Shown: piece after piece, positions 34,220 through 42,725 of the stretch
How the letters are laid out: every line of letters begins with the position of its first letter
How positions within the stretch are numbered: position 1 is the stretch's first letter
Assembly: GCF_049680325.1 (NCBI RefSeq)
Contig: NZ_JBAUHO010000359.1
Span: 1-64,000 of the forward strand
Direction: 5' to 3'
Length of the DNA: 64,000 nt
DNA from: Planktotalea sp049680325
GTDB taxonomy: Bacteria; Pseudomonadota; Alphaproteobacteria; Rhodobacterales; Rhodobacteraceae
Made by a program: the position numbers and the translations under genes
The notes under the pieces: generated by a model
The model's database searches: none
Seen by the model: only the letters and a program-made list of their open reading frames with translations
Told to the model about the DNA's origin: nothing

Positions 34220-36475
34220 ATGTCCAAGCAAAAGATCACCGAAGAAGACGCGCTCGCGTTCCACCTTGAGCCGACGCCCGGCAAGTTTGAAATTTCCGCG
34301 ACGGTCCCGATGACGACGCAGCGTGATCTGTCGCTTGCGTATTCACCGGGCGTTGCGGTTCCCTGTCTGGCAATCGCCGAGAACCCTGAATTGGCCTATG
34401 ATTATACCAATAAAGGCAATCTGGTTGCGGTTATCTCGAATGGTACCGCTGTTTTGGGTTTGGGCAATCTTGGCGCGCTTGGCTCCAAGCCGGTGATGGA
34501 AGGCAAGGCGGTTCTTTTCAAACGTTTTGCTGACGTGAATTCGATTGATATCGAGCTGGACACCGAAGACCCCGACGCGTTCTGCAATGCGGTACGTTTG
34601 ATGGGACCGACGTTTGGCGGCATCAACCTTGAGGATATCAAGGCACCTGAGTGTTTCATCATCGAGCAGCGGCTTAAAGAAGAGATGGATATTCCCGTCT
34701 TTCACGATGACCAGCATGGCACGGCGGTTATCTGCGCGGCAGGCCTGATTAATGCGCTGCATATCTCAGGCAAGAAAATTGAAGATGTTAAAATCGTTCT
34801 GAACGGCGCAGGCGCAGCTGGGATTGCTTGCATCGAGTTGCTGAAAGCCATGGGCGCGCGGCACGAGAATTGCATCGTTTGCGACACAAAGGGCGTGATC
34901 TATCAGGGCCGTACCGAGGGCATGAACCAGTGGAAATCGGCGCATGCTGTTACAACTGAATTGCGGACCTTGGAAGAGGCTATGCAGGGCGCAGATGTGT
35001 TCCTTGGCGTGTCCGTTAAGGGCGCTGTTACGCAGGAAATGGTGCAAAGCATGGGTGATAACCCTGTGATTTTCGCTATGGCGAATCCTGATCCGGAAAT
35101 TACACCTGAAGACGCGCATGAAGTACGTGTCGATGCGATTGTTGCAACGGGGCGTAGCGATTATCCGAACCAGGTGAACAACGTACTTGGCTTCCCGTAT
35201 TTGTTCCGCGGGGCTTTGGATATTCACGCCCGTGCAATCAATGATGAAATGAAGATCGCTTGCGCGCACGCTTTGGCGCAACTCGCGCGCGAGGATGTGC
35301 CGGATGAGGTGGCGCTGGCCTATGGCAAGAATCTGACGTTCGGCCGCGACTACATCATTCCAACGCCTTTTGATCCGCGTTTGATATACCGTATTCCGCC
35401 TGCCGTTGCAAAGGCGGGGATGGATACCGGTGTAGCGCGTCGCCCGATCATCGACATGGATGCTTATGAGCTTTCGCTCAAAACCCGCATGGACCCGACC
35501 GCAAGCATTTTGCGTGGCATCAATGCGCGTGCCCGTGCGGCGCAGGCACGTATGATTTTTGCAGAAGGTGACGATCCACGGGTTTTGCGTGCGGCGGTCA
35601 TGTATCAACGCGGCGGTTTGGGCAAAGCGTTGGTTGTTGGTCGTTCTAACGATGTGAAGGAAAAACTGGAAGCAGCTGGTCTTGGCGATGCGTTCCGCGA
35701 GCTTGAGGTCGTGAATGCTGCGAATACGCAGCACCTTAGCCTATATAAAGATTTCCTTTATGAGCGCCTCCAGCGCAAAGGCATGGACCGCACAGATGTT
35801 CACCGCCTGGCAACGCGTGATCGCCATGTGTTTGCGTCACTTATGCTGGCGCACGGGCACGGCGATGGTCTTGTGACGGGTGCGACGCGGAAATCTGCGC
35901 ATGCGCTTGAGTTGATTAACCATGTGTTCGACGCTGACGCCGCGCATGGTGCGGCTGGCGTGACAGCGCTACTGCACAAAGGGCGCATCGTTTTGATCGC
36001 AGATACACTGGTTCATGAATGGCCGAACGAGGAAGATCTGGCGAACATCGCAGAGCGGGCGGCGGCAGTGGCCCGCCACCTTGGCCTAGAGCCACGTGTC
36101 GCTTTCGTCAGCTTCTCGACGTTTGGTTATCCCGTGTCCGAGCGCGCAGAAAAAATGCACATCGCACCATCAGTCTTGGAAGCGCGCGGCGTTGACTTCG
36201 AATTTGAAGGCGAAATGACCGTAGATGTTGCGCTGAACGCTAAATCGGCTGAACAATATCCGTTCTCGCGCCTGACTGGCCCGGCGAACATTCTGGTTGT
36301 TCCTGCGCGCCACTCAGCGAGCATTTCGGTCAAGCTGATGCAGGAAATGGCCGGGGCTACTGTGATTGGCCCTATCCTTAGCGGCGTCGACAAGTCGATC
36401 CAAATTTGCTCGACTGTTGCCACGGCGAATGACATTTTGAATATGGCGGTGCTGGCTTCCTGTAAGGTCGGCTGA
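34220..36475 (+). CDS. maeB: NADP-dependent malic enzyme with a C-terminal phosphotransacetylase-like domain
   Basis: This 751-residue enzyme decarboxylates malate to pyruvate. The N-terminal malic domain shows LAYSPGVAVPCLAI, PVFHDDQHGTAVI and the nucleotide-binding GAGAAGIACIELL. The C-terminal 320 residues form the PTA-like domain (RMIFAEGDDPRVLRAAVMY, PTNILVV-type ending), which in this hybrid class regulates the enzyme rather than acting as a transacetylase. The ATG at 34220 follows AAAAGGA. A possible promoter has TTGAGC at 34163 and TATGAG at 34186 with 17-base spacing. The gene is divergent from mutS. Confidence 0.93.
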   Translation: MSKQKITEEDALAFHLEPTPGKFEISATVPMTTQRDLSLAYSPGVAVPCLAIAENPELAYDYTNKGNLVAVISNGTAVLGLGNLGALGSKPVMEGKAVLFKRFADVNSIDIELDTEDPDAFCNAVRLMGPTFGGINLEDIKAPECFIIEQRLKEEMDIPVFHDDQHGTAVICAAGLINALHISGKKIEDVKIVLNGAGAAGIACIELLKAMGARHENCIVCDTKGVIYQGRTEGMNQWKSAHAVTTELRTLEEAMQGADVFLGVSVKGAVTQEMVQSMGDNPVIFAMANPDPEITPEDAHEVRVDAIVATGRSDYPNQVNNVLGFPYLFRGALDIHARAINDEMKIACAHALAQLAREDVPDEVALAYGKNLTFGRDYIIPTPFDPRLIYRIPPAVAKAGMDTGVARRPIIDMDAYELSLKTRMDPTASILRGINARARAAQARMIFAEGDDPRVLRAAVMYQRGGLGKALVVGRSNDVKEKLEAAGLGDAFRELEVVNAANTQHLSLYKDFLYERLQRKGMDRTDVHRLATRDRHVFASLMLAHGHGDGLVTGATRKSAHALELINHVFDADAAHGAAGVTALLHKGRIVLIADTLVHEWPNEEDLANIAERAAAVARHLGLEPRVAFVSFSTFGYPVSERAEKMHIAPSVLEARGVDFEFEGEMTVDVALNAKSAEQYPFSRLTGPANILVVPARHSASISVKLMQEMAGATVIGPILSGVDKSIQICSTVATANDILNMAVLASCKVG

Positions 36476-36495
36476 TCCCGCCAGGGAGTTTATGC

Positions 36496-37371
36496 ATGAC
36501 CATTTTCAATCTCGGTTCGATCAACGCAGATCACGTCTACCGTGTCCCGCACTTGCCGGGGGCGGGGGAAACCTTGGCCGCGCGCTCGATGCAAACAGGG
36601 CTTGGCGGCAAGGGGGCGAATATGTCAGTCGCTGCTGCCCGTGCGGGTAGTCATGTGGCGCATATTGGTGCCGTTGGAAAAGACGGGCTTTGGGCGCGCG
36701 ACCGGTTGATGGAATATGGCGTGGATACGCGCCATATCGCGCAGCTCGATGTGCCGACGGGTCACGCAATTATCAATGTCGATGATGCAGGCGAGAATGC
36801 GATAACTTTGCTTTCAGGTGCCAATCAGGAAATTTCTGAGGATGCCATCGGGCAGGCGTTAAGTGCAGGTCAAACAGGTGACATTCTGGTGATGCAGAAT
36901 GAAACAAATGCGCAGTCAGCTGCCGCGAAAGCAGGCTCTAAATTGGGATTTCGTGTCTGCTATGCCGCTGCGCCATTCGATGCAGACGCGGTCAAGGCGG
37001 TTCTGCCGTTTCTCGATTTTTTGATCCTGAACGAAGTTGAGGCGCAGCAGCTTGAAGCGGCGCTTGGGCGCCAGATTGAAGATATGGATGTTGCGGATAT
37101 TATCGTGACGCTCGGTAGTAAGGGCGCGCGATGGATCAACGCGGCCTCTGGTACGGATCAACATTTTGAAGCGCTGAAAGTGACCCCCGTCGATACCACT
37201 GGTGCAGGTGATACATTCACGGGTTACGTCCTGTCCGCGCTTGATCGCGGTCTTTCCATGGGCCAAGCGATTTCTTTGGCCATGCGCGCCGCTGCTTTGA
37301 TGGTGACGCGCATGGGAACCGCCGACGTTATTCCGGACCTGAAAGAGGTCGAGGCGTTTTCGGGACTTTAG
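36496..37371 (+). CDS. PfkB-family carbohydrate kinase (ribokinase-like)
   Basis: The 291-residue protein opens IFNLGSINADHVYRVPHLPGAGETL, then the PfkB signature 1 LGGKGANMSVAAARAG, and ends with signature 2 DTTGAGDTFTGYVLSAL, which contains the catalytic aspartate and anion hole. It is closest in pattern to ribokinase but shows no residues that settle the sugar substrate. It lies 20 bases after maeB on the same strand and is convergent with msrA (stops overlap by 4 bases). No sugar transporter is nearby, so ribose or nucleoside salvage is only a guess. Confidence 0.85.
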   Translation: MTIFNLGSINADHVYRVPHLPGAGETLAARSMQTGLGGKGANMSVAAARAGSHVAHIGAVGKDGLWARDRLMEYGVDTRHIAQLDVPTGHAIINVDDAGENAITLLSGANQEISEDAIGQALSAGQTGDILVMQNETNAQSAAAKAGSKLGFRVCYAAAPFDADAVKAVLPFLDFLILNEVEAQQLEAALGRQIEDMDVADIIVTLGSKGARWINAASGTDQHFEALKVTPVDTTGAGDTFTGYVLSALDRGLSMGQAISLAMRAAALMVTRMGTADVIPDLKEVEAFSGL

Positions 37372-38030
37372 TGGCCAACAAACGGCGCGTCACCGCCCCA
37401 AAGCTGTTTAACGCGCGCATCGCGCCCGCATCCTTGGCGATAGCGTTTGTATGCATCTGATTGCTTTATCGCGCCAAAGCGTGTGAGAACGCGCTTCGAG
37501 CCCTTATAGTAGTCCTGATGATAGTCTTCAGCGGTGTAAAACTGTGCCGCAGGAAGGATCGGGGTAACAATCTTTTTCCCAAGCGCGTTTTGCGCGGCCT
37601 GTTTTGCCGCGGTCGCTGATTTGCTTTGTGCGTTGCTTGCTACAAAAACGGCCGAACGATAGCTGGCACCCCGATCACAAAACTGACCGCCTGCGTCTGT
37701 CGGGTCAATCGAGCGAAAGAACATATGCAGCAGTTGATCGCGGGAAACTTTTGCGGGATCAAATTTGATCTGAACCGCTTCGAAATGACCAGTGCTGCCC
37801 TTTGTGACATCTTTGTAGGTCGGGTTCGCGGTTTTACCACCAGTGTAACCCGAGACTACCTCTTTAACGCCCGAAACGCTTTCAAAGTCGCTTTCGACGC
37901 ACCAGAAACACCCTCCTGCGACGGTCAACGTTTCCGTGCCTGCGGCCTTCGCTGGATTTGAATGCAGCGCGAGGCCGATTACAATAAGCGCACCCAACAG
38001 GGCGGGTTTCATGTGCTTGAACTGGAACAT
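37368..38030 (-). CDS. msrA: Peptide methionine sulfoxide reductase MsrA, exported
   Basis: MsrA reduces the S-epimer of methionine sulfoxide in proteins. The 220-residue product has a signal peptide (about 1-30, ending PAKAAGTETL), so it acts in the periplasm. The active-site motif GGCFWCVESDF follows, then GYTGGKTANPTYKDV and GHFEAVQIKFDP. Resolving cysteine candidates lie near the C-terminus (RQGCGRDA). An alternative start at the second methionine (MKPALLG) is possible. The upstream region 38031-38141 holds a TGATTG/CAATCA inverted repeat at 38061-38077. Confidence 0.93.
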   Translation of the reverse strand: MFQFKHMKPALLGALIVIGLALHSNPAKAAGTETLTVAGGCFWCVESDFESVSGVKEVVSGYTGGKTANPTYKDVTKGSTGHFEAVQIKFDPAKVSRDQLLHMFFRSIDPTDAGGQFCDRGASYRSAVFVASNAQSKSATAAKQAAQNALGKKIVTPILPAAQFYTAEDYHQDYYKGSKRVLTRFGAIKQSDAYKRYRQGCGRDARVKQLWGGDAPFVGH

Positions 38031-38060
38031 CGTTTGTCTCCTTTGTTGCAGCTAGCGACA

Positions 38061-38077
38061 TGATTGGCGCGCAATCA
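38061..38077. repeat. Short inverted repeat between msrA and the sulfotransferase-like gene
   Basis: TGATTG (38061-38066) and CAATCA (38072-38077) flank GCGCG in the divergent promoter region. It has the size of a small operator, but no regulator can be named. Confidence 0.35.
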
Positions 38078-38141
38078 ATTGCCTGTCATCGAATGTCACG
38101 GCATGGTGAGGTGAGTTTACCAAATTGATGTGAGGGAATGT

Positions 38142-38855
38142 ATGAAGATAGCGATGTGGTCGGGGCCACGAAATCTTTCGACGGCGATGATGTATAGCTT
38201 TGCCAGCCGCGCCGATACCAGCGTTGTGGACGAACCGTTTTACGCAAGCTATTTGCAGGCCACGGGCCTGGAGCACCCTATGCGTGAGGAGGTTATTGCG
38301 TCGCAAAGCATAGATGCTGAAACTGTCGCAAGATCCTTATTAGAGCCTGTTTCAACGCTGCATCACTATCAAAAGCACATGACGCAACATATGATCGAAG
38401 GCGTCCCGCGCGGTTGGCTGAAAGAGGTCAAGAACGTCTTTCTTATCCGTCATCCTGCACGGGTTTTGGCAAGCTGGAGCAATAAACACGAACAACTGAC
38501 GCTTGCCGATATAGGCTTTGTTCAACAGCTAGAGCTTTTTGAGGACGTTGTGGCATCGGGCCAAACCCCTGTTGTGATCGACGCCGCCGATATACGTTCC
38601 AATCCCGAAGCAATGTTGCGCGCGCTGTGCCGCGCGATTGAAGTGGAGTGGGATGCCGCGATGCTAAATTGGCCCGTTGGTCCCAAACCATTTGACGGTA
38701 TCTGGGCGTCGCACTGGTATGATGCGGTGCATCGTTCAACAGGGTTTGCAGGGGCTGAAGGTGCTTTGCCAGAGCTCAACGGTGAGTTGGCTAGGTTGAA
38801 CGAAAAAGCGCTGCCAATCTACGAAAGACTGGCAGCGCATAAGCTGTCTGCGTAG
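38142..38855 (+). CDS. Sulfotransferase-like P-loop protein
   Basis: The 237-residue protein begins MKIAMWSGPRNLSTAMMYSFASRADTSVVDEPFYASYL. The SGPRNLSTAM segment has the place and shape of the PAPS 5'-phosphosulfate loop of sulfotransferases, and the DEPFYA pattern is typical of a family related to, and sometimes fused with, branched-chain aminotransferase-like proteins. VFLIRHPARVLASW matches the 3'-phosphate-binding arginine/serine region. Substrate and role are unknown. The ATG at 38142 is preferred over a GTG at 38130. A 7-bp hairpin (GCTGCCA/TGGCAGC) lies in its last codons, and the stop is 4 bases from the argG stop. Confidence 0.78.
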   Translation: MKIAMWSGPRNLSTAMMYSFASRADTSVVDEPFYASYLQATGLEHPMREEVIASQSIDAETVARSLLEPVSTLHHYQKHMTQHMIEGVPRGWLKEVKNVFLIRHPARVLASWSNKHEQLTLADIGFVQQLELFEDVVASGQTPVVIDAADIRSNPEAMLRALCRAIEVEWDAAMLNWPVGPKPFDGIWASHWYDAVHRSTGFAGAEGALPELNGELARLNEKALPIYERLAAHKLSA

Positions 38856-38858
38856 CGA

Positions 38859-40079
38859 CTACTTTTTCAGGCGACGATCGCGCGCGGCCAGAAGCTTTAG
38901 ACGGAGCGCATTCAATTGAATGAACCCTGCTGCGTCTTTCTGATCGTATGCGCCAGCGTCATCTTCAAAGGTCACATGCGCTTCGGAATAAAGGCTGTGG
39001 TCGGACCAACGACCAACAGTTGTTGCAGAACCTTTATAGAGCTTCAGACGCACCGTGCCTGTGACGTGCTCCTGGCTCTTGTCGATGGCCGCTTGCAGCA
39101 TTTCACGCTCTGGGCTGAACCAGAAACCATTGTAGATCAGTTCCGCATAACGGGGCATCAGGCTGTCTTTCAAATGACCCGCGCCGCTATCAAGGGTGAT
39201 CTGTTCGATGCCGCGATGCGCCTCAAGCAGGACCGTGCCGCCGGGCGTTTCATAGATGCCGCGTGATTTCATGCCGACGAATCGGTTCTCAACAAAATCC
39301 AAACGCCCGATGCCGTGCTTGCCGCCCAGCTCGTTCAACTTGGTGAGAACGGTTGCCGGGCTCATTGCCTCGCCATTGATGGAGACAGCGTCGCCCTTTT
39401 CGAAACCAACCTCGATGAACTCTGCCTCGTTTGGTGCATCCTCAGGGCTGACGGTGCGCTGATAGACATATTCTGGCGCGTCCACGGCTGGATCTTCCAG
39501 AACCTTGCCCTCGGAAGAGGTGTGCAACAGGTTCGCATCAACAGAGAACGGTGCCTCGCCGCGCTTGTCTTTGGCAATCGGGATCTGATGCTTTTCAGCG
39601 AAATCAATCAGCTTGGTACGGCTGGTCAAATCCCATTCGCGCCATGGTGCGATAACCTTGATGTCCGGGTTCAGCGCGTAAGCGGCCAGTTCGAAACGAA
39701 CCTGATCGTTGCCCTTGCCGGTTGCGCCGTGTGCAATGGCATCTGCGCCGACTTCTTCAGCGATCTCAATAAGACGCTTGGAAATCAACGGGCGCGCGAT
39801 GGATGTGCCAAGTAGATACAGCCCTTCATAAACCGCATTTGCACGGAACATCGGGAAAACGAAATCGCGCACGAATTCTTCGCGCACGTCTTCGATGTAG
39901 ATGTCTTTGACGCCCATCAACTCGGCTTTGGCGCGGGCTGGTTCCAGCTCTTCGCCCTGTCCGAGGTCAGCGGTGAACGTTACGACCTCACAGCCATACT
40001 CAGTCTCTAGCCATTTCAGAATGATCGAGGTGTCGAGGCCGCCGGAATAGGCCAAAACGACTTTTTTAGGCGCAGTCAT
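38859..40079 (-). CDS. argG: Argininosuccinate synthase
   Basis: ArgG condenses citrulline and aspartate with ATP in arginine synthesis. The 406-residue product starts MTAPKKVVLAYSGGLDTSIILKWLE, which holds the N-type ATP pyrophosphatase P-loop. It continues with AHGATGKGNDQVRFEL and IAPWREWDLTSRTKLIDFAEKH, all diagnostic. The ATG at 40079 follows AAAGGAA. It is divergent from ilvA across a 116-base intergenic region; no arginine-repressor-type box was obvious. Confidence 0.97.
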   Translation of the reverse strand: MTAPKKVVLAYSGGLDTSIILKWLETEYGCEVVTFTADLGQGEELEPARAKAELMGVKDIYIEDVREEFVRDFVFPMFRANAVYEGLYLLGTSIARPLISKRLIEIAEEVGADAIAHGATGKGNDQVRFELAAYALNPDIKVIAPWREWDLTSRTKLIDFAEKHQIPIAKDKRGEAPFSVDANLLHTSSEGKVLEDPAVDAPEYVYQRTVSPEDAPNEAEFIEVGFEKGDAVSINGEAMSPATVLTKLNELGGKHGIGRLDFVENRFVGMKSRGIYETPGGTVLLEAHRGIEQITLDSGAGHLKDSLMPRYAELIYNGFWFSPEREMLQAAIDKSQEHVTGTVRLKLYKGSATTVGRWSDHSLYSEAHVTFEDDAGAYDQKDAAGFIQLNALRLKLLAARDRRLKK

Positions 40080-40195
40080 CGCGGGTTCCTTTCAGGAGAA
40101 TTTGACCGCGCGATATCGTTTTTTACAAGGCTCGGCAAGGTGATGCTGTGTGTCAGGGGCTTGAATGCGCGCCTTTGCTGCGTCAGACACATCAA

Positions 40196-41434
40196 ATGAC
40201 AAGTTTTCAAGATAGAGCGATCCTCGCCGAACATGCGATCCGCAGCGTGCTGCCGCCGACGCCATTGCAACACAACCTTCATCTGTCAAAGGTGTTTGGC
40301 GCCGAAATTTGGCTGAAACGCGAAGACCTTTCGCCGGTGCGTTCCTACAAATTGCGCGGGGCCTTCAACGCAATGCGCAAGGTTCTTGCGGCTGATCCGG
40401 ACAGGGGCCATTTCGTTTGCGCAAGTGCGGGTAATCATGCGCAGGGCGTTGCCTACATGAGCAAGCACTTCGCGGTGAAGGGCACGATTTTCATGCCTGT
40501 GAAGACGCCACAGCAAAAGATCGACAAGACGCGAATCTTTGGTGGGGAGCATATCGAGATTAAGCTGGTCGGCGATTATTTTGATGACACATTGCGCGCC
40601 GCACAAGCCTATTGCAGCGATGTTGGCGGTCATTTTCTATCGCCTTTTGATGATGAGGATGTGATCGAAGGCCAAGCGAGCGTCGCAGTTGAAATTGAAG
40701 CACAGCTTGGTGGTTTGCCCGATCGGATAATTCTGCCTGTTGGCGGCGGTGGCCTGTCTGCCGGTGTGCGTAGCTATATTGGTGATCGCGCGGCGTTAAC
40801 GTTTGTAGAGCCGCTTGGCGGTGCGTGTTTGTTTGCGGCGTTGAAAGCCGGAGCGCCCGTCGATCTTGCTAAGGTAGATACTTTTGCCGACGGTGCGGCT
40901 GTCGGGAAAATCGGGGTGCGTACGTTTGAGCACCTGAAAGACGTGCCACTTCCCGACACGCTGCAAATCAGCGAGGATCGCGTATGCACCACCATGCTGG
41001 AAATGCTGAACATTGAAGGTATCGTTCTTGAGCCCGCGGGGGCATTGGCTTTGGATGCTTTGAAAGACCTGCGAGATCAGATCGCCGGCAAGCAAATTGT
41101 GTGCGTCGCATCGGGCGGCAATTTCGATTTCGAGCGCCTTCCAGAAGTCAAAGAGCGCGCGCAGAGGTTTGCGGGATTGAAAAAATATTTCGTTCTACGC
41201 ATGCCACAGCGCCCGGGCGCGCTTAAGGAATTCCTCGGTATTTTGGGGCCGGATGATGACATCAGCCGCTTTGAATACCTCAAGAAATCGGCTCGCAACT
41301 TTGGTTCCGTTCTTATCGGCTTGGAAACGAAGGCCGCTGGGAATTTTGATGTGCTTTTGGCTAATCTCGAGGCCGCCGGTTTTGCCTATACCGACATCAC
41401 CGATGACGAAGTATTGGCGCAGTTTCTGATCTAG
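40196..41434 (+). CDS. ilvA: Threonine ammonia-lyase (threonine dehydratase)
   Basis: The 412-residue PLP enzyme deaminates threonine to 2-oxobutanoate, the first step toward isoleucine. PLP binds to the lysine in SPVRSYKLRGAFNAM near residue 55, the glycine loop is VGGGGLSAGV, and CASAGNHAQGVAYMS is the substrate loop. The C-terminal part (FVLRMPQRPGALKEFLGIL) is a single ACT-like domain, so this is the shorter form with one regulatory domain rather than the two of E. coli IlvA. The ATG at 40196 is preferred to an upstream in-frame start at 40148, which lacks family resemblance. The next gene follows after 9 bases. Confidence 0.93.
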   Translation: MTSFQDRAILAEHAIRSVLPPTPLQHNLHLSKVFGAEIWLKREDLSPVRSYKLRGAFNAMRKVLAADPDRGHFVCASAGNHAQGVAYMSKHFAVKGTIFMPVKTPQQKIDKTRIFGGEHIEIKLVGDYFDDTLRAAQAYCSDVGGHFLSPFDDEDVIEGQASVAVEIEAQLGGLPDRIILPVGGGGLSAGVRSYIGDRAALTFVEPLGGACLFAALKAGAPVDLAKVDTFADGAAVGKIGVRTFEHLKDVPLPDTLQISEDRVCTTMLEMLNIEGIVLEPAGALALDALKDLRDQIAGKQIVCVASGGNFDFERLPEVKERAQRFAGLKKYFVLRMPQRPGALKEFLGILGPDDDISRFEYLKKSARNFGSVLIGLETKAAGNFDVLLANLEAAGFAYTDITDDEVLAQFLI

Positions 41435-41443
41435 GGGTTCAAA

Positions 41444-42250
41444 ATGTTCGCAGGAAAAACAATCATTGTGACTGGCGGTGGCAGTGGGATCGGCGCGGCA
41501 GTCGCGCGTGCCTTTGCGGTTGAGGGTGCGAAGGTCTGCGTTGCGGATTTAAACCTGAACGCCGCAACAGATGTCGCGACGGCCATCGGCGGGATCGCGA
41601 TGGCGTGTGATGTTCGCGACGAAGCGCAGATTGTTGATCTGGTAAAAAAGGTTGAAACTGCGTTTGGTCCAATTGACATCTTCTTTTCCAATGCGGGTTT
41701 GGCGCGCGGCGAGCCAGGTCATGCCGCGTCTGCATCGACAGAGGTTTGGCAGCTTAACTGGGACGTTCATGTCATGGCACATGTCTATGCGGCGCGCGCG
41801 GTTTTGCCGGGGATGATTGAGCGGGGGCAGGGGTATTTGGTAAACGTTGCATCGGCCGCGGGTCTTCTTAATCAGATCGGCGATGCAGCGTATTCAGCAA
41901 CCAAACATGCCGCGGTAAGTCTGGCTGAATCCCTCGCAATTACCCATAAGGCAGACGGAATAGATGTATCTGTTGTGTGTCCGCAGTATGTTGCAACGCC
42001 CCTTCTGGACATGGATGATGATAGTGAAGTTGGTGGTTCGCTAATCAGCGCGAGCGAGGTTGCGGACTGTGTCATTGCCGGGATGACAGCGAAAGATTTC
42101 TTCATTCTGCCACATCCTCAAGTCGCCGACTACATGGCGCTACGAGGAACAGATCACGCGCACTGGTTATCTGGGATGCAAGCACTGCGACGCAAGTTCC
42201 TGCACGAATCCGAGAGTGGCGAGCTTGGAGAGATGTATAAGTTCGTGTGA
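41444..42250 (+). CDS. Short-chain dehydrogenase/reductase
   Basis: The 268-residue Rossmann-fold oxidoreductase has the cofactor motif TGGGSGIGAAVARAFA at the N-terminus, the DVRDEAQ and NAG regions (FFSNAGLARG), and the catalytic YSATKHA with the tyrosine and lysine near residues 148-152, preceded by NVASAAG. The residues after the glycine motif (CVADLNL) suggest NAD(H) preference. Substrate cannot be deduced. It follows ilvA by 9 bases and is convergent with the Hpt gene. Confidence 0.88.
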   Translation: MFAGKTIIVTGGGSGIGAAVARAFAVEGAKVCVADLNLNAATDVATAIGGIAMACDVRDEAQIVDLVKKVETAFGPIDIFFSNAGLARGEPGHAASASTEVWQLNWDVHVMAHVYAARAVLPGMIERGQGYLVNVASAAGLLNQIGDAAYSATKHAAVSLAESLAITHKADGIDVSVVCPQYVATPLLDMDDDSEVGGSLISASEVADCVIAGMTAKDFFILPHPQVADYMALRGTDHAHWLSGMQALRRKFLHESESGELGEMYKFV

Positions 42251-42251
42251 T

Positions 42252-42581
42252 TTAGGCGGCCTGATTCCCTTCCAGTTTTGCAAAAAACTCGACTTTCGAA
42301 GCTTCATAGACAGATTGAATCGTTTCAAGGTTGCCAACCGATTGTCCCGCGCCAGCACATTTTTCACCGCTATGGCAAATTGACGCCAGCTGCTCAAAAC
42401 CGAGGTTGAGCGCGCTGCCTTTCAAGAAATGCAATTCCTCTTCCAGATCCTGAAGTGATTTTTCATCGCATAGCGTTTCCAGTCGCTCTTCCACTTCGCT
42501 CAGGAATAACGCGACCACCTCTTCAAAGTCTTCCGCGCCTATTTCATCGCGTAGTTCTGATATTCTCGCCCAATCAATCAT
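42252..42581 (-). CDS. Standalone histidine phosphotransfer (Hpt) domain protein
   Basis: The 109-residue protein is a single four-helix Hpt domain. The phospho-accepting histidine is H51 in ELHFLKGSALNLGFEQL, with the usual K54/G55 neighbours. The ATG at 42581 is preceded by a strong CAGGAGG. It has no kinase, receiver or other module and sits divergently beside a receiver-phosphatase gene, so it is probably a relay element between an unlinked sensor kinase and that regulator. Longer reading from 42659 would overlap the divergent gene and is not supported. Confidence 0.85.
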   Translation of the reverse strand: MIDWARISELRDEIGAEDFEEVVALFLSEVEERLETLCDEKSLQDLEEELHFLKGSALNLGFEQLASICHSGEKCAGAGQSVGNLETIQSVYEASKVEFFAKLEGNQAA

Positions 42582-42725
42582 CACGCCTCCTGTGAGGATG
42601 AAGGTCGCAAACAAAAATGAAGATTTGGTTTCCAGCCGAGTTTTCCGCGTGGGATGCACTTCAAATTTTATCTTTCACGTTTCCTTAAAGCCTTGGGTCT
42701 AACGAGAGATTGGAAAGGAAAGTCT

